NCBI GenBank assembly: GCA_937872175.1
Contig: CALMPI010000019.1
Location: forward strand, 1 to 53,650
Length of the DNA stretch: 53,650 nt
Source: an uncultured Flavobacteriales bacterium
GTDB taxonomy: Bacteria; Bacteroidota; Bacteroidia; Flavobacteriales_F; PHOS-HE28
Reading direction: 5' to 3'
Below the pieces are notes generated by a model. It did no database searches, was not told the DNA's origin, and saw only the letters and a list, made by a program, of their open reading frames with translations. The stretch's first letter is position 1, and each line of letters starts with the position of its first letter. This document shows, in pieces, positions 44,432 to 53,650 of the stretch. Both the position numbers and the translations under genes were made by a program.

Positions 44432-44920
44432 GCACCCGGCACCAAATCGCCTACTTCTAGGCATTGCGCCACATTGACCTGGAGGCTTGTTTCGGGGACT
44501 TCCGAACACCCCCTTGTTGACGACCCGTTCCAAGCACCCGTTCCCGGCATTCGAGGCCTGCTTCACCGAGCACCTTCGAGCCGACCGCACGGCCGCACCA
44601 CCCCTTGGCGCCCACCCGCACAAGGTGAAAAACCACCCGTCCAACAGGTGAAAAACCACCTGGCGCCGCTCCACCGGACCCCCTTCCTTCGCCCCTGACC
44701 TCACCCCGCTGCCATGAAGCCATACTCCTCTTCTGCCATGATCGCACAGACATCGATCCCCGCCCCTGCATCACGGACAGAGCATGGCTTGAGATCTATT
44801 TCCACACTTTGCCAAACGCGAACCACACGCGCTTATATGATCCGATCCGCTTCCCTGTTCCACCCACTTGTAGCAAAAGCTCCTCGGACGGAAGCTTCGA
44901 TTCAATACGACGCACTGAAC
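44432..44920. other. Region of 489 bases without a convincing gene
   Basis: It follows the frameshifted regulator and precedes the giant gene. It contains a tandem operator-like repeat (44623-44660) and a weak -7-like TTCCTTCG (44684-44691). The frame of the giant gene stays open back to 44699 with ATGs at 44714 and 44837, but the encoded residues show no signal or domain. GC content falls sharply from about 44700 on. Confidence 0.5.
44623..44660. repeat. Tandem direct repeat AGGTGAAAAACCACC
   Basis: Two exact 15-base copies (44623-44637 and 44646-44660), 23 bases apart. Each unit has dyad halves AGGTG and CACC around an A-tract, and the second is a full AGGTG ... CACCT. This looks like a pair of regulator sites on one face of the helix. 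Confidence 0.55.
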
Positions 44921-46045
44921 ATGTCGCTTTTGCTCCTACTCAATTGTTCTTTCATATTGTTCAGGAAACGAGAGCTTCTTTTTGTTATTGGAATACTTTT
45001 TTCGCTATCGAGCCTAGCTCAATCTCCTCTATTTGGAACGACGACCGTTAGTGATGTCTCTAGCGCAAACATCGGAGCATCAAATACTACTAGAAACGTA
45101 GATGTTGACCCAGCTGGTAATATCCACGTTGTGTACAGCTCGGCTAACCATGGAATCCGCTACACCCAAAGCAGTAATCGAGGGTCGTCTTTCGCCCCTA
45201 GCATCCAACTAGCCAATGCAGGGACACTCGCCTGCATTGAGGTCGCCCAGAACGGCATCATCCACTGCAGCTGGAATAATGCTGGCAGTATTTTTTATTC
45301 GAGAAGTACTGACAACGGTAACAGCTTCTCAGTACCCATTACCATTGCGTCATCGACTCAACCCGTTCATATGGCCTCTTTTGGAACATCGATTTATCTG
45401 CTTCCGCAAAACGGCGCTACGCTCTTCAGGAATTCACAATCCGGTTTGGGTTTATTCTCAAGCACGAACATCGGTGGAGGATGGGCATATGCTGATGTGC
45501 AAACAGATCCAACCAACGGCGACGTTTATGTAGTCGCCGACAATCCGACAATATTCCTTTTTCGAAGCGTTGATTCGGGAGCATCCTTCATATCGATACC
45601 TGTTGTTCCTTCCAGTTCTATATACTATTCATCATATACGCTATCCGCCGGTGATTTAGGCAGATATATCTACACCTCAGGTTCCGGCACCGATGCCAGA
45701 CGGCTAACTCTGCCTACTGGAGTATCTTCGACACGCACATTTCAGAATGCCGTTGCACAGGGTCGATCACTAGTATCAGACCCCTTCGGATCACTCGTTG
45801 ACGGATTCATTGCTGGTGGTTCGGCTGGATTCAGGGTCAGTCTTGACCAAGGTATTACTTGGCAAAGCCCAATTAATGTTGGTGCCGCCACTGCCCAAGT
45901 GCTTTGCCGGAATGTTCCATACCAGGATGTCATCTCAATCTTTCACGATGGCGGAGTCATTTATTGTAAGGTATACGGAAATCTCCTCCAGCCGACCATA
46001 AATACTGGAGTACTGGCTAATATTTATTTGTGCGGCGATGGAGTC
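44700..46045. other. AT-rich segment inside GC-rich surroundings
   Basis: Counting whole lines gives 18 G/C of 60 at 44941-45000 and 29 of 60 at 45001-45060, against 41 of 60 at 47041-47100. The change back to high GC occurs near 46045, in the middle of a coding domain. Confidence 0.8.
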
Positions 46046-49000
46046 TCGGGTTTAAGCGTGCCCTACACGGCCACCGGAACCTTCAACGGCCCCAACACCT
46101 TCACCGCCCAACTCAGCGATGCCAGCGGCAGCTTCGCCAGTCCGGTGGACATCGGCAGCGTGAGCAGCACCACGAGCGGCAGCATCTCATGCACCATCCC
46201 CACCAACACCATCGGTGGCAACGGCTACCGCATCCGTGTGGTGAGCAGCGATCCGGTGGTGACCGGCACGGATAACGGCAGTGACATCACCATCGACCAA
46301 CCCACGACCTGGTACGCCGATACGGACAATGATGGTTTTGGCGAGCTTGCGGTCGATAGCATTGCCTGCACGCAGCCCGTGGGCTATGTGGCGGACAACA
46401 GCGACAACTGCCCCGCCCTCCCCGGCCAGATCGGCGACCCCTGTGATGATGGCCTCGCCAATACGAGCAACGATGTGATCACGGCGTCCTGCACCTGCGC
46501 GGGCACGTTCACCCCACCCGGCGGCTACCCCACCCCCCCCGGCAGCGGTATCGCGTTGGACTTCGATGGCGTGAACGACAAGGTGGTGGTGCCCGATGCA
46601 CCCACCTTGGACGGCGCCACGGCCTTCAGCCTGGAGACCTGGGTGCTCTTCCACGCGCTCTCCCCCAGCGGCACCGCGCAGGACCAACAGCCGATCATCA
46701 GCAAGTGGTTCTCCAGCGGCGTGCCGGCGGAGAACAGCTACCTGCTCACCGAGACCAATGGCAACCTGAACTTCAGCGTGTCCAGCGGCACCGCCGGGTC
46801 GGGCATCAGCTACACCGGTCACGGCTTCAGCACCGGCACCTGGTACCATGTGGCCGGCACCTTCGATGCGGGTACCATGAAGCTCTATGTGAACGGTATC
46901 GAAGTGGCCAGCGGCACCCTGCCCGTCACCTCGCTCGGCAACGGCACACAGGACCTCAAGCTCGGCGACTGGTACCACGACAACAACACCAGCTACAGCA
47001 CATTGCACGGCCGGCTGGACGAGACCCGGATCTGGATCGGCGCCGCGCTCACCGAGGCTGAGATCCGCGACCACCTCTGCAAGAAGGACCTCAGCGCCCA
47101 CCCGCAACTGGCCAGCCTCGCCGCGTACTTCCGCTACGACGATGGCACCGGTACGCAACTCCTGGACATCAGCGGCCAAGGCAACCACGGCACCCTCACC
47201 AACATGGACCCCGGTACCGACTGGGTGCTGAGCGGTGCCCCGATCGGCGACCTCAGCGCGCACACCTACGGCGGCAGCACCATCACCCTCACCGATGGCA
47301 CCAGCTTCACCGCGGACAATTATACCGGCAGCCCCGTGGCCGTGCACGTGTACAAGGTGAACGAGGCGCCGAACAACGTGACCGTTCCATCTGGCTTCAC
47401 CGCGCTGGAGACAAGCGAGTACTACGGTGTGCATGTGATCGGCGGCACCAACCCGCAATACAGCGCCACCTGGAACTACAGCGGCAACGTGAACGTGGAC
47501 GGCGCCAGTGGCGAGGCGGATGCCCGCCTGGCCAAGCGCAACGACAATGCCGATGCAACGTGGGCCATCGCCAGCGCTGCTTCTGCCACCAACACCGGCG
47601 CCAACACCATCGTGGCCGCCAACCAGAACGGCACGGAGTTCAGCATCGGCTTCATGGGTCCGGTGCCCCCCTGCGCGGACGGCACCTACGACCTCACCTT
47701 CACCCCGGGGAGCGGGGCCGAGGGGACGCAGAACACGGTGGCCAGCCTCAGCAGTTACCCCTTGCCCGACGGGCGCGCGATCGTGGCGGGCTACTTCACC
47801 AGCTACGACGGTGCCGCACGCAACCGCATCGTGCGCATCAACGCCGATGGAACGGTCGACCCGACCTTCAACCCAGGCAGCGGGGCCAATTCGTGGATCG
47901 GCACCACGGCGATCCAGCCCGATGGGAAGATCCTCATCGGCGGTGACTTCACCACCTACGATGGCGTGGCGCGCAACCGCATCGCCCGCCTGAACGCGGA
48001 CGGCACATTGGATGCCGGCTTCAACCCCGGCAGCGGCCTGAACAACCGCTGTTACGCGCTGGCCCTGCAGCCCGATGGCAAGGTGGTGGTGGTGGGCAAC
48101 TTCACCAGCGTGAACGGCACCGCCCGCAACCGCGTGGCGCGCTTGAACGCCGATGGTTCATTGGACGCGGGATTCAACCCCGGAACCGCGAGCAACAACA
48201 CCATGCTGTGCGTGGCGATGCAAGCCGATGGCAAAGTGCTCATCGGCGGGGACATGACCAGCTTCAATGGCACCGCGCGGAACTACGTGGCGCGCCTGAA
48301 CACCGACGGCAGCCTCGATGCGAGCTTCAACGCGGGCGCCGGTCCCAACGGGCAGGTCTCCGCGCTCGCGGTGCAAGCCGATGGCAACGTGCTGCTCGGC
48401 GGCACCTTCACCACGGTGAACGGCACCGGCCGCAACCGCGTGGCGCGCGTCACCAGCACCGGTGCGCTCGATGCTTCCTTCGATCCGGGTACCGGGGCCG
48501 ATAACAAGGTCCGCGGCTTCGCGGTGTTGTCGGACAGCCGCATCTTCATGGTGGGCGACTTCACCACCTACAATGGGGTGGCCACGGCATCGCGTTTCGT
48601 GCGTCTGCTGGGCACCGGCGGCCTTGATCCCGCGTTCGACGACGGCAACGGCGGCAACGGCGACCTGTACTGCCTGAACGTGCTGTCCGACGGCCGCGTG
48701 CTGATCGGCGGATCGCTCACCACCTACGACGGCATCGCCAGCTCCGGCATCGCGCGCGTGGGCCAGGGTGTGGATACCGATGGCGACACCACGGCGGATT
48801 GCGCCGATGGCTGTCCATTGGATCCCTTGAAGACCGACCCGGGCACCTGTGGCTGCGGCGTGGCCGATACGGACACCGACGGCGACCTCACGGCCGATTG
48901 CGAGGACGACTGCCCGACCGATCCGCTGAAGACCACGCCCGGGATCTGCGGCTGCGGTACGCCCGAGACCGGCGACACCGATGGCGATGGCCTTGCGGAT

Positions 49001-52000
49001 TGCGTGGACAACTGCCCCGCCCTCTTCGGCCAGATCGGCGACCCCTGCGATGATGGGATCGCGAGCACGAGCGGTGATGTGATCACGGCTTCCTGCAGCT
49101 GCACAGGCACCTTCACCGTGCCCGGGGGCTACCCCACGCCCCCCGGCAGCGGTGTGGCGTTGGACTTTGATGGGGTGAATGACCGTGTTACCCTACCGCT
49201 CAACATGATCAACACCCCAGGATCGGGTGCGATCACGATCGAGTATTGGCTGCGTTCTACAGTGACCACAAGCCAGCCGATGACCTATTCCATTGAAGGG
49301 ATGTACATCAGCCGGGTCTATCCCGATGGCAGCATCACTGTCACCTATGATGGAACCACCGTAGGTAGCCAGCAGATCCTGGCCGGACTGAACGATGGCA
49401 AGTGGCACCATGTCGCTGGCGTACACAGCGGAGGGAACACATCAGTCTACGTCGATGGATCCCTCGTGGGCGGACAGGCAGAGGTCCTCGCCGACATCGA
49501 CGGCTTGAACCGTTCCAGTGCGATCGGCAGTCAATATGATGGAATCGATTCGCCTTTTGCTGGAAGGATCGATGAGTTCCGGATATGGAACGGCGTGGCG
49601 CTTACACAAGCCGAGATCCGTGACCACCTCTGCAAGAAGGACCTGAACGCCCATCCGCAGCTGGCCGGCCTCGAGGCCTACTACCGCTTCGACGATGGCA
49701 GCGGTACCGTGCTGCAGGACATCAGCGGCCACGGCCACCACGGCACGCTCACCAACATGGACGCCGCCACCGACTGGGTGACCAGCGGCGCGCCCCTCGG
49801 CGACCTCAGCGCGCACACCTATGGCGGCAGCACGGTGACCCTCACGGACGGCACCAGCTTCACGGCGGATACCTACACCGGAAGCCCTGCGGCCGTGCAC
49901 GTGTACAAGGTGAACGAGGCGCCGAACAATACTGCGCCCCCGACCGGCCTCACGAGCCTGGAGACGAGCGAATACTTCGGTGTGCATGTGATCGGCGGCA
50001 CCAACCCGCAATACAGCGCCACCTGGGATTACAGCGGCAACGGCGCGGTGGACGGCCAAGCCAACGAGGGCGATGCCCGCCTAGCGAAACGCGACGACAA
50101 TGCCGATGCCACCTGGGCCCTCGGCACCACCCCTGCCGGAACGAACACCACCGCGAACACCATCACGGCCACCGCGCAGAGCGGCACCGAGTACATCATC
50201 GGCTTCACGCCCTCCGGTGCGGGCTGCGATCCGGCCAGCTACGACTTCAGCTACCTGATCGGTAATGGGGCCAATGCCGCCGTGCGCGCCATCGCGGTGC
50301 AGCCCGATGGCAAGGCCGTGGTGGCCGGCGACTTCACCAGCTTCGACGGCACGGCGATCAACCGCATGGTGCGCCTCACGCCCGACGGCATCGTCGACGG
50401 CAGCTTCAACGCGGGCCTTGGCCCCAACGTGGGCCCATCCGCCGTGGCCGTGCAACCCGACGGCAAGATCATCATCGGCGGTGCCTTCACCAGCGTGAAC
50501 GGTACCACCCGCAACCGCATCGCACGCCTCAACGCGGACGGTACGCTGGACGCCACCTTCAACCCCGGCTCCGGCGCGAACGACTTCATCCTGGCCGTGG
50601 TGCTGCAGCCCGACGGCAAGGTGCTCGTTGGCGGCAACTTCACCACCATGAACGGCAGCACGCGCAACCGCATCGCGCGGCTGAACGCGGATGGCTCACT
50701 GGACGGCACCTTCAACCCCGGCACGGGCCCGAACGACCGCATCGAACGCATGGTACTGCAGCCCAACGGGGCAGTGCTGGTCAGCGGGCAGTTCACCTCC
50801 ATCAGCGGCACCGGTAGGAGCCGCGTGGCGCGGCTTACGGCCACGGGCGGCCTCGATGCCACCTTCAACCCGGGCACCGGCGCCAACTCCACCGTGAGCG
50901 CGCTGGCGCTGCAGCCCGATGGCAAGGTGCTCATCGGCGGCTCTTTCACCACCTTCAACGGTACGGGTCGCAACCGCATCGCGCGGCTCAACGCCAACGG
51001 CTCCCTCGATACCGGCTTCAACCCGGGCACGGGCGTGGATGCGGTGGTCCGTTGGATCACCGTTCAGGTCGATGGCCGCGCATTGATCGGTGGCGACTTC
51101 ACCACCTACAACGGCACGGCACGCGGCCGCTATGCGCGGGTGCTCACCACCGGTGGCCTGGATACCTCCTACGATCCGGGGGCCGGGGCCAGCAGCAGCC
51201 TCCTGGCCATCGCGCTGCAGGACGATGGGCGTGCCCTGATCGGCGGCAGCCTGACGAGCTATAACGGGGTGTCCACGGGCTATCTGGCCCGCGTGAACGG
51301 CGATCCGCTCAGCCTCACCGCCGTGAGCAGCACCGGTCCCTTCGCACCGCCCAGCGCGCTCACCGTGGACTATGCGATCGGTGGATGCGGCTACGGAGCC
51401 GGCAACACCTTCAGCGTGGAGCTGAGCGATGCCAGCGGCAGCTTCGCCAGCCCCACCGTGATCGGCACGGTGAACAGCACCGCAAGCGGAAGCATCGCCT
51501 GCAGCATTCCCTTCGGCACGCCGGCGGGCACGGGCTACCGCGTGCGGGTCTCCAGCAGCTCGCCTGCACAGCTCAGCGCGGACAACGGTGTGGACCTGGT
51601 GATCCTGCAACCCTATCCGGAACCGCCGGGCAGTGGCGTGGCGCTGGACTTTGATGGCACCAACGACTACGTGCGCTTCACCACCCCTGGGGCGTTCGAT
51701 CCTGGTACCGGCTCCTTCACCACCGAAGCGTGGATCCGCTTCAACGTGTCCAGCATCGCGGGCAACGTGTATCCATGGCAGAAGAACGGCGGCGGCGGCG
51801 TGGCCGGCGGAGCGGGTGGAGCCGAAAGCGATTTCTACTCCCTCTACTTCACCGCCAGCGGGTATCCCCGCTGGTACTTGCGCGATGCCGCAGGCACCCA
51901 GCAGTTCTTCACGTACACCCAGAACATGCTGGACCAGCAATGGCACCACTACGCCTGCGTGCGCGATGTGGCCAACGCCCGCATGCAGCTCTACATCGAT

Positions 52001-53650
52001 GGCTTCCCGGTGATCGATGAACCGCTGACCGTGTTGGGTGACATTGCACCCGCCAATGACCTCTTCCTCTGCGCCTATGAGGTCGATGGGGCAACCACCT
52101 TCACCGGCTTCTTCCCCGGTCGCATGGATGAGTTCCGCTATTGGAGCGCGGCCCTCACCGAGGCCGAGATCCGCGACCACCTCTGCAAGAAGGACCTCAG
52201 CGCCCACCCGCAGCTGGCCAACCTCGCCGCCTACTACCGCTTTGACGATGGAACGGGCACCACGCTGCAGGACATCAGCGGCAACGGCCACCACGGCACC
52301 CTCACCAATATGGATCCCGGCACCGACTGGGTCACCAGCGGCGCACCCTTGGGTGATCGCAGCGCGCACACCTACGGCGGCAGCACAGTGACCCTCACCG
52401 ACGGCACCAGCTTCACAGCGGACAACTACACCGGCAACCCGGCGGCCGTGCACGTGTACAAGGTGAACGAAGCACCGAACGCGACCACGGCCCCGAGCGG
52501 CTTCTCCACGCTGGAGACCAGTGAGTACTACGGCGTGCACCTCATCGGCGGCACCGCGCCGCAGTACAGCGCCACGTGGACCTACAGCGGCAACGCGAAC
52601 GTGGACGGCGCCAGTGGCGAGGCCGATGCCCGCCTGGCCAAGCGCGACGACAATGCCGACGCCACCTGGACCCGCGCCACCACACCGGACGCCACCGATG
52701 CCGGGGCCAACACCATTACCGCCCACAACCAGCACGGCACCGAGTACATCGTGGGCTTCAACAGCTACGCGGCCTCGTGCAACGCGGGCACCTACGACCT
52801 GAGCTTCACGCCGGGTGATGGGACCGATGGGACCATCCGTACGGTGATGAGCGTGAACCCCTATCCAGCCCCCGATGGCCGGATGATCGCGGCGGGCTAT
52901 TTCAACTCCTATGACGGGATCGCACGCAACGGCGTGGTGCGGATCCATCCTGACGGTACCCTGGACCACACCTTCAACCCGGGGTCCGGCACCAACTCCT
53001 TCGTGCTCACCTCCGCCCTGCAGCCCGATGGCAAGGTCCTGATCGGCGGCGACTTCACCAGCGTGAACGGCGTGGCCCGCAACCGCATCGCCCGCCTGAA
53101 CGCCGACGGTTCGGTGGACACGGGCTTCAACCCCGGCACCGGCCTGAACAACCGATGCTACGCCATGGCCTTGCAGCCCGATGGCAAGGTGGTGATCGTC
53201 GGCAACTTCACCACGGTCAACGGTACGGCACGCAACCGCGTGGCGCGCCTGAACGCCGATGGGACGTTGGACACGGGATTCAACCCCGGCACGGCCTCGA
53301 ACAACACGCTGTTCAGCGTGGTCCTGCAGCCCGATGGCAAAGTGCTCATCGGGGGTGATCTCACATCCTTCAACGGCACCACGCGGAACTATATCGCACG
53401 ACTCAACACCAACGGGTCGCTCGATACCGGCTTCAATGGTGGCACCGGTCCGAACGGTCGCATTGCCGCCATCGCCTACCAGCCCGATGGCAACATCGTG
53501 ATCGGAGGTGGATTCACCGCGGTGAACGGCACAGGCCGCAACCGGGTCGCTCGTGTCACCAGCACGGGCGCCTTGGACGGCGCCTTCAACCCCGGTACGG
53601 GTGTCAATGCCCAGCCCCGGGCCATCGCCCTGGCGCCGGACGGTCGCGTG
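44921..53650 (+). CDS. Giant modular surface protein: BNR-like region, LamG domains, DUF5122 propellers (3' end missing)
   Basis: One frame is open from 44921 to the right edge, at least 2910 codons, without a stop. The N-terminus has an atypical signal (R-K-R-E-L-L-F-V-I-G-I-L-F-S-L-S-S-L-A-Q) preceded by another hydrophobic run; a TTG at 44957 is an alternative start. Next come ~340 residues with sialidase/BNR-like repeats (H-V-V-Y-S-S, S-T-D-N-G-N-S-F, S-L-D-Q-G-I-T-W). A sandwich domain, a MopE segment, and three large units follow, each with LamG, an A-H-T-Y-G-G-S domain and DUF5122/delta-60 repeats (L-Q-P-D-G-K-V-L-I-G-G-x-F-T). Thrombospondin-3-like D-T-D-G-D repeats separate units 1 and 2. 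Surface location is expected; a sorting domain would lie beyond the window. Confidence 0.85.
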   Translation, partial: MSLLLLLNCSFILFRKRELLFVIGILFSLSSLAQSPLFGTTTVSDVSSANIGASNTTRNVDVDPAGNIHVVYSSANHGIRYTQSSNRGSSFAPSIQLANAGTLACIEVAQNGIIHCSWNNAGSIFYSRSTDNGNSFSVPITIASSTQPVHMASFGTSIYLLPQNGATLFRNSQSGLGLFSSTNIGGGWAYADVQTDPTNGDVYVVADNPTIFLFRSVDSGASFISIPVVPSSSIYYSSYTLSAGDLGRYIYTSGSGTDARRLTLPTGVSSTRTFQNAVAQGRSLVSDPFGSLVDGFIAGGSAGFRVSLDQGITWQSPINVGAATAQVLCRNVPYQDVISIFHDGGVIYCKVYGNLLQPTINTGVLANIYLCGDGVSGLSVPYTATGTFNGPNTFTAQLSDASGSFASPVDIGSVSSTTSGSISCTIPTNTIGGNGYRIRVVSSDPVVTGTDNGSDITIDQPTTWYADTDNDGFGELAVDSIACTQPVGYVADNSDNCPALPGQIGDPCDDGLANTSNDVITASCTCAGTFTPPGGYPTPPGSGIALDFDGVNDKVVVPDAPTLDGATAFSLETWVLFHALSPSGTAQDQQPIISKWFSSGVPAENSYLLTETNGNLNFSVSSGTAGSGISYTGHGFSTGTWYHVAGTFDAGTMKLYVNGIEVASGTLPVTSLGNGTQDLKLGDWYHDNNTSYSTLHGRLDETRIWIGAALTEAEIRDHLCKKDLSAHPQLASLAAYFRYDDGTGTQLLDISGQGNHGTLTNMDPGTDWVLSGAPIGDLSAHTYGGSTITLTDGTSFTADNYTGSPVAVHVYKVNEAPNNVTVPSGFTALETSEYYGVHVIGGTNPQYSATWNYSGNVNVDGASGEADARLAKRNDNADATWAIASAASATNTGANTIVAANQNGTEFSIGFMGPVPPCADGTYDLTFTPGSGAEGTQNTVASLSSYPLPDGRAIVAGYFTSYDGAARNRIVRINADGTVDPTFNPGSGANSWIGTTAIQPDGKILIGGDFTTYDGVARNRIARLNADGTLDAGFNPGSGLNNRCYALALQPDGKVVVVGNFTSVNGTARNRVARLNADGSLDAGFNPGTASNNTMLCVAMQADGKVLIGGDMTSFNGTARNYVARLNTDGSLDASFNAGAGPNGQVSALAVQADGNVLLGGTFTTVNGTGRNRVARVTSTGALDASFDPGTGADNKVRGFAVLSDSRIFMVGDFTTYNGVATASRFVRLLGTGGLDPAFDDGNGGNGDLYCLNVLSDGRVLIGGSLTTYDGIASSGIARVGQGVDTDGDTTADCADGCPLDPLKTDPGTCGCGVADTDTDGDLTADCEDDCPTDPLKTTPGICGCGTPETGDTDGDGLADCVDNCPALFGQIGDPCDDGIASTSGDVITASCSCTGTFTVPGGYPTPPGSGVALDFDGVNDRVTLPLNMINTPGSGAITIEYWLRSTVTTSQPMTYSIEGMYISRVYPDGSITVTYDGTTVGSQQILAGLNDGKWHHVAGVHSGGNTSVYVDGSLVGGQAEVLADIDGLNRSSAIGSQYDGIDSPFAGRIDEFRIWNGVALTQAEIRDHLCKKDLNAHPQLAGLEAYYRFDDGSGTVLQDISGHGHHGTLTNMDAATDWVTSGAPLGDLSAHTYGGSTVTLTDGTSFTADTYTGSPAAVHVYKVNEAPNNTAPPTGLTSLETSEYFGVHVIGGTNPQYSATWDYSGNGAVDGQANEGDARLAKRDDNADATWALGTTPAGTNTTANTITATAQSGTEYIIGFTPSGAGCDPASYDFSYLIGNGANAAVRAIAVQPDGKAVVAGDFTSFDGTAINRMVRLTPDGIVDGSFNAGLGPNVGPSAVAVQPDGKIIIGGAFTSVNGTTRNRIARLNADGTLDATFNPGSGANDFILAVVLQPDGKVLVGGNFTTMNGSTRNRIARLNADGSLDGTFNPGTGPNDRIERMVLQPNGAVLVSGQFTSISGTGRSRVARLTATGGLDATFNPGTGANSTVSALALQPDGKVLIGGSFTTFNGTGRNRIARLNANGSLDTGFNPGTGVDAVVRWITVQVDGRALIGGDFTTYNGTARGRYARVLTTGGLDTSYDPGAGASSSLLAIALQDDGRALIGGSLTSYNGVSTGYLARVNGDPLSLTAVSSTGPFAPPSALTVDYAIGGCGYGAGNTFSVELSDASGSFASPTVIGTVNSTASGSIACSIPFGTPAGTGYRVRVSSSSPAQLSADNGVDLVILQPYPEPPGSGVALDFDGTNDYVRFTTPGAFDPGTGSFTTEAWIRFNVSSIAGNVYPWQKNGGGGVAGGAGGAESDFYSLYFTASGYPRWYLRDAAGTQQFFTYTQNMLDQQWHHYACVRDVANARMQLYIDGFPVIDEPLTVLGDIAPANDLFLCAYEVDGATTFTGFFPGRMDEFRYWSAALTEAEIRDHLCKKDLSAHPQLANLAAYYRFDDGTGTTLQDISGNGHHGTLTNMDPGTDWVTSGAPLGDRSAHTYGGSTVTLTDGTSFTADNYTGNPAAVHVYKVNEAPNATTAPSGFSTLETSEYYGVHLIGGTAPQYSATWTYSGNANVDGASGEADARLAKRDDNADATWTRATTPDATDAGANTITAHNQHGTEYIVGFNSYAASCNAGTYDLSFTPGDGTDGTIRTVMSVNPYPAPDGRMIAAGYFNSYDGIARNGVVRIHPDGTLDHTFNPGSGTNSFVLTSALQPDGKVLIGGDFTSVNGVARNRIARLNADGSVDTGFNPGTGLNNRCYAMALQPDGKVVIVGNFTTVNGTARNRVARLNADGTLDTGFNPGTASNNTLFSVVLQPDGKVLIGGDLTSFNGTTRNYIARLNTNGSLDTGFNGGTGPNGRIAAIAYQPDGNIVIGGGFTAVNGTGRNRVARVTSTGALDGAFNPGTGVNAQPRAIALAPDGRV
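46541..49144 (+). repeat. Large unit 1 of the giant protein
   Basis: About 2604 bases: LamG (from G-S-G-I-A-L-D-F-D-G-V-N-D), linker E-I-R-D-H-L-C-K-K-D-L, A-H-T-Y-G-G-S domain, seven DUF5122 repeats of about 51 residues (about 47687-48755), then D-T-D-G-D calcium-type repeats. Seven repeats suggest one seven-bladed propeller. Confidence 0.8.
49145..51628 (+). repeat. Large unit 2 of the giant protein
   Basis: About 2484 bases with the same order and again seven DUF5122 repeats (about 50240-51300), ending in a sandwich domain (F-S-V-E-L-S-D-A-S-G-S-F). Its LamG core (about 49185-49610) is clearly different from unit 1 and lower in GC (33 of 60 at 49321-49380). Confidence 0.8.
51629..53650 (+). 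repeat. Large unit 3 of the giant protein (cut by the window edge)
   Basis: Same order as unit 1; the window ends inside the sixth DUF5122 repeat. Repeats 3-5 match those of unit 1 position by position (N-N-R-C-Y-A, N-P-G-T-A-S-N-N-T, R-V-A-R-V-T-S-T-G-A-L-D). Confidence 0.8.

Noticed and set aside
44714..44920. Upstream ATGs (44714, 44837) as the start of the giant gene
   Set aside because: They would put up to 69 residues without any signal character ahead of the signal peptide that begins near 44921.
47560..47946. Short frames within the giant gene, as separate small genes
   Set aside because: They are out of frame with the continuous coding frame that carries the domains.
50696..52969. 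A 757-codon minus-strand frame inside the giant gene
   Set aside because: It is antisense to well-formed LamG and DUF5122 repeats; its own product is low-complexity Val/Ala/Gly/His.

Overview
The window comes from a GC-rich member of the Bacteroidota, most likely an uncultured Flavobacteriales-type lineage. The evidence is four secreted proteins ending in type IX secretion (T9SS) sorting domains, SprB/HYR-like surface repeats, bacillithiol enzyme BshC, a PNGase F-related protein, a GldJ/K-like SUMF1 protein, and Bacteroidetes-type promoters (-33 TTTG, -7 TAnnTTTG). Most of the window is about 65-70% GC. One insert-like stretch near 44.7-46.0 kb is far more AT-rich. I see no tRNA, rRNA, CRISPR array or transposase.

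Layout. 1-1.74 kb: 3' end of a repeat-rich T9SS surface protein with a strong terminator. 1.8-7.6 kb: rarA, a membrane protein, a lipoprotein/outer-membrane pair, then trmD and rplS with a terminator. 7.7-12.4 kb: a LamG/kelch T9SS protein, a small GlsB-type membrane protein, a dienelactone hydrolase and a GT39-like membrane protein. 12.5-16.2 kb: divergent cphA and cphB, for synthesis and breakdown of the storage polymer cyanophycin. 16.4-20 kb: a DUF3817 protein, a non-coding array of five palindromes, a YtxH/holin/YqjK-like operon and an AI-2E family transporter. 20-28 kb: a LysM/periplasmic-binding protein behind guaA, a 976-residue T9SS protein and bshC. 28-33.6 kb: PNGase F-related T9SS protein, a small secreted protein and a papain-like protease. 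33.7-43 kb: a 1720-residue S8 protease with MopE repeats and an embedded thioredoxin-like domain, a SUMF1 protein, and a 768-residue repeat protein; the first and last share a dockerin-like C-terminal module. 43-44.4 kb: a haem-binding protein and a frameshifted PAS-LuxR regulator. 44.9 kb to the right edge: one giant open frame, at least 2910 codons, that runs out of the window.

The housekeeping genes (rarA, trmD, rplS, guaA) are ordinary. Much of the rest is a cell-surface and secreted repertoire built by shuffling a small set of modules (LamG, MopE-type calcium motifs, DUF5122/delta-60 propeller repeats, small beta-sandwiches). The items most worth a second look are the palindrome array at 16885-17627 with compensating arms, the composition break inside one domain of the giant gene, the shared dockerin-like C-terminus, and the -7 promoter boxes that sit so close to many start codons that leaderless mRNAs are likely.
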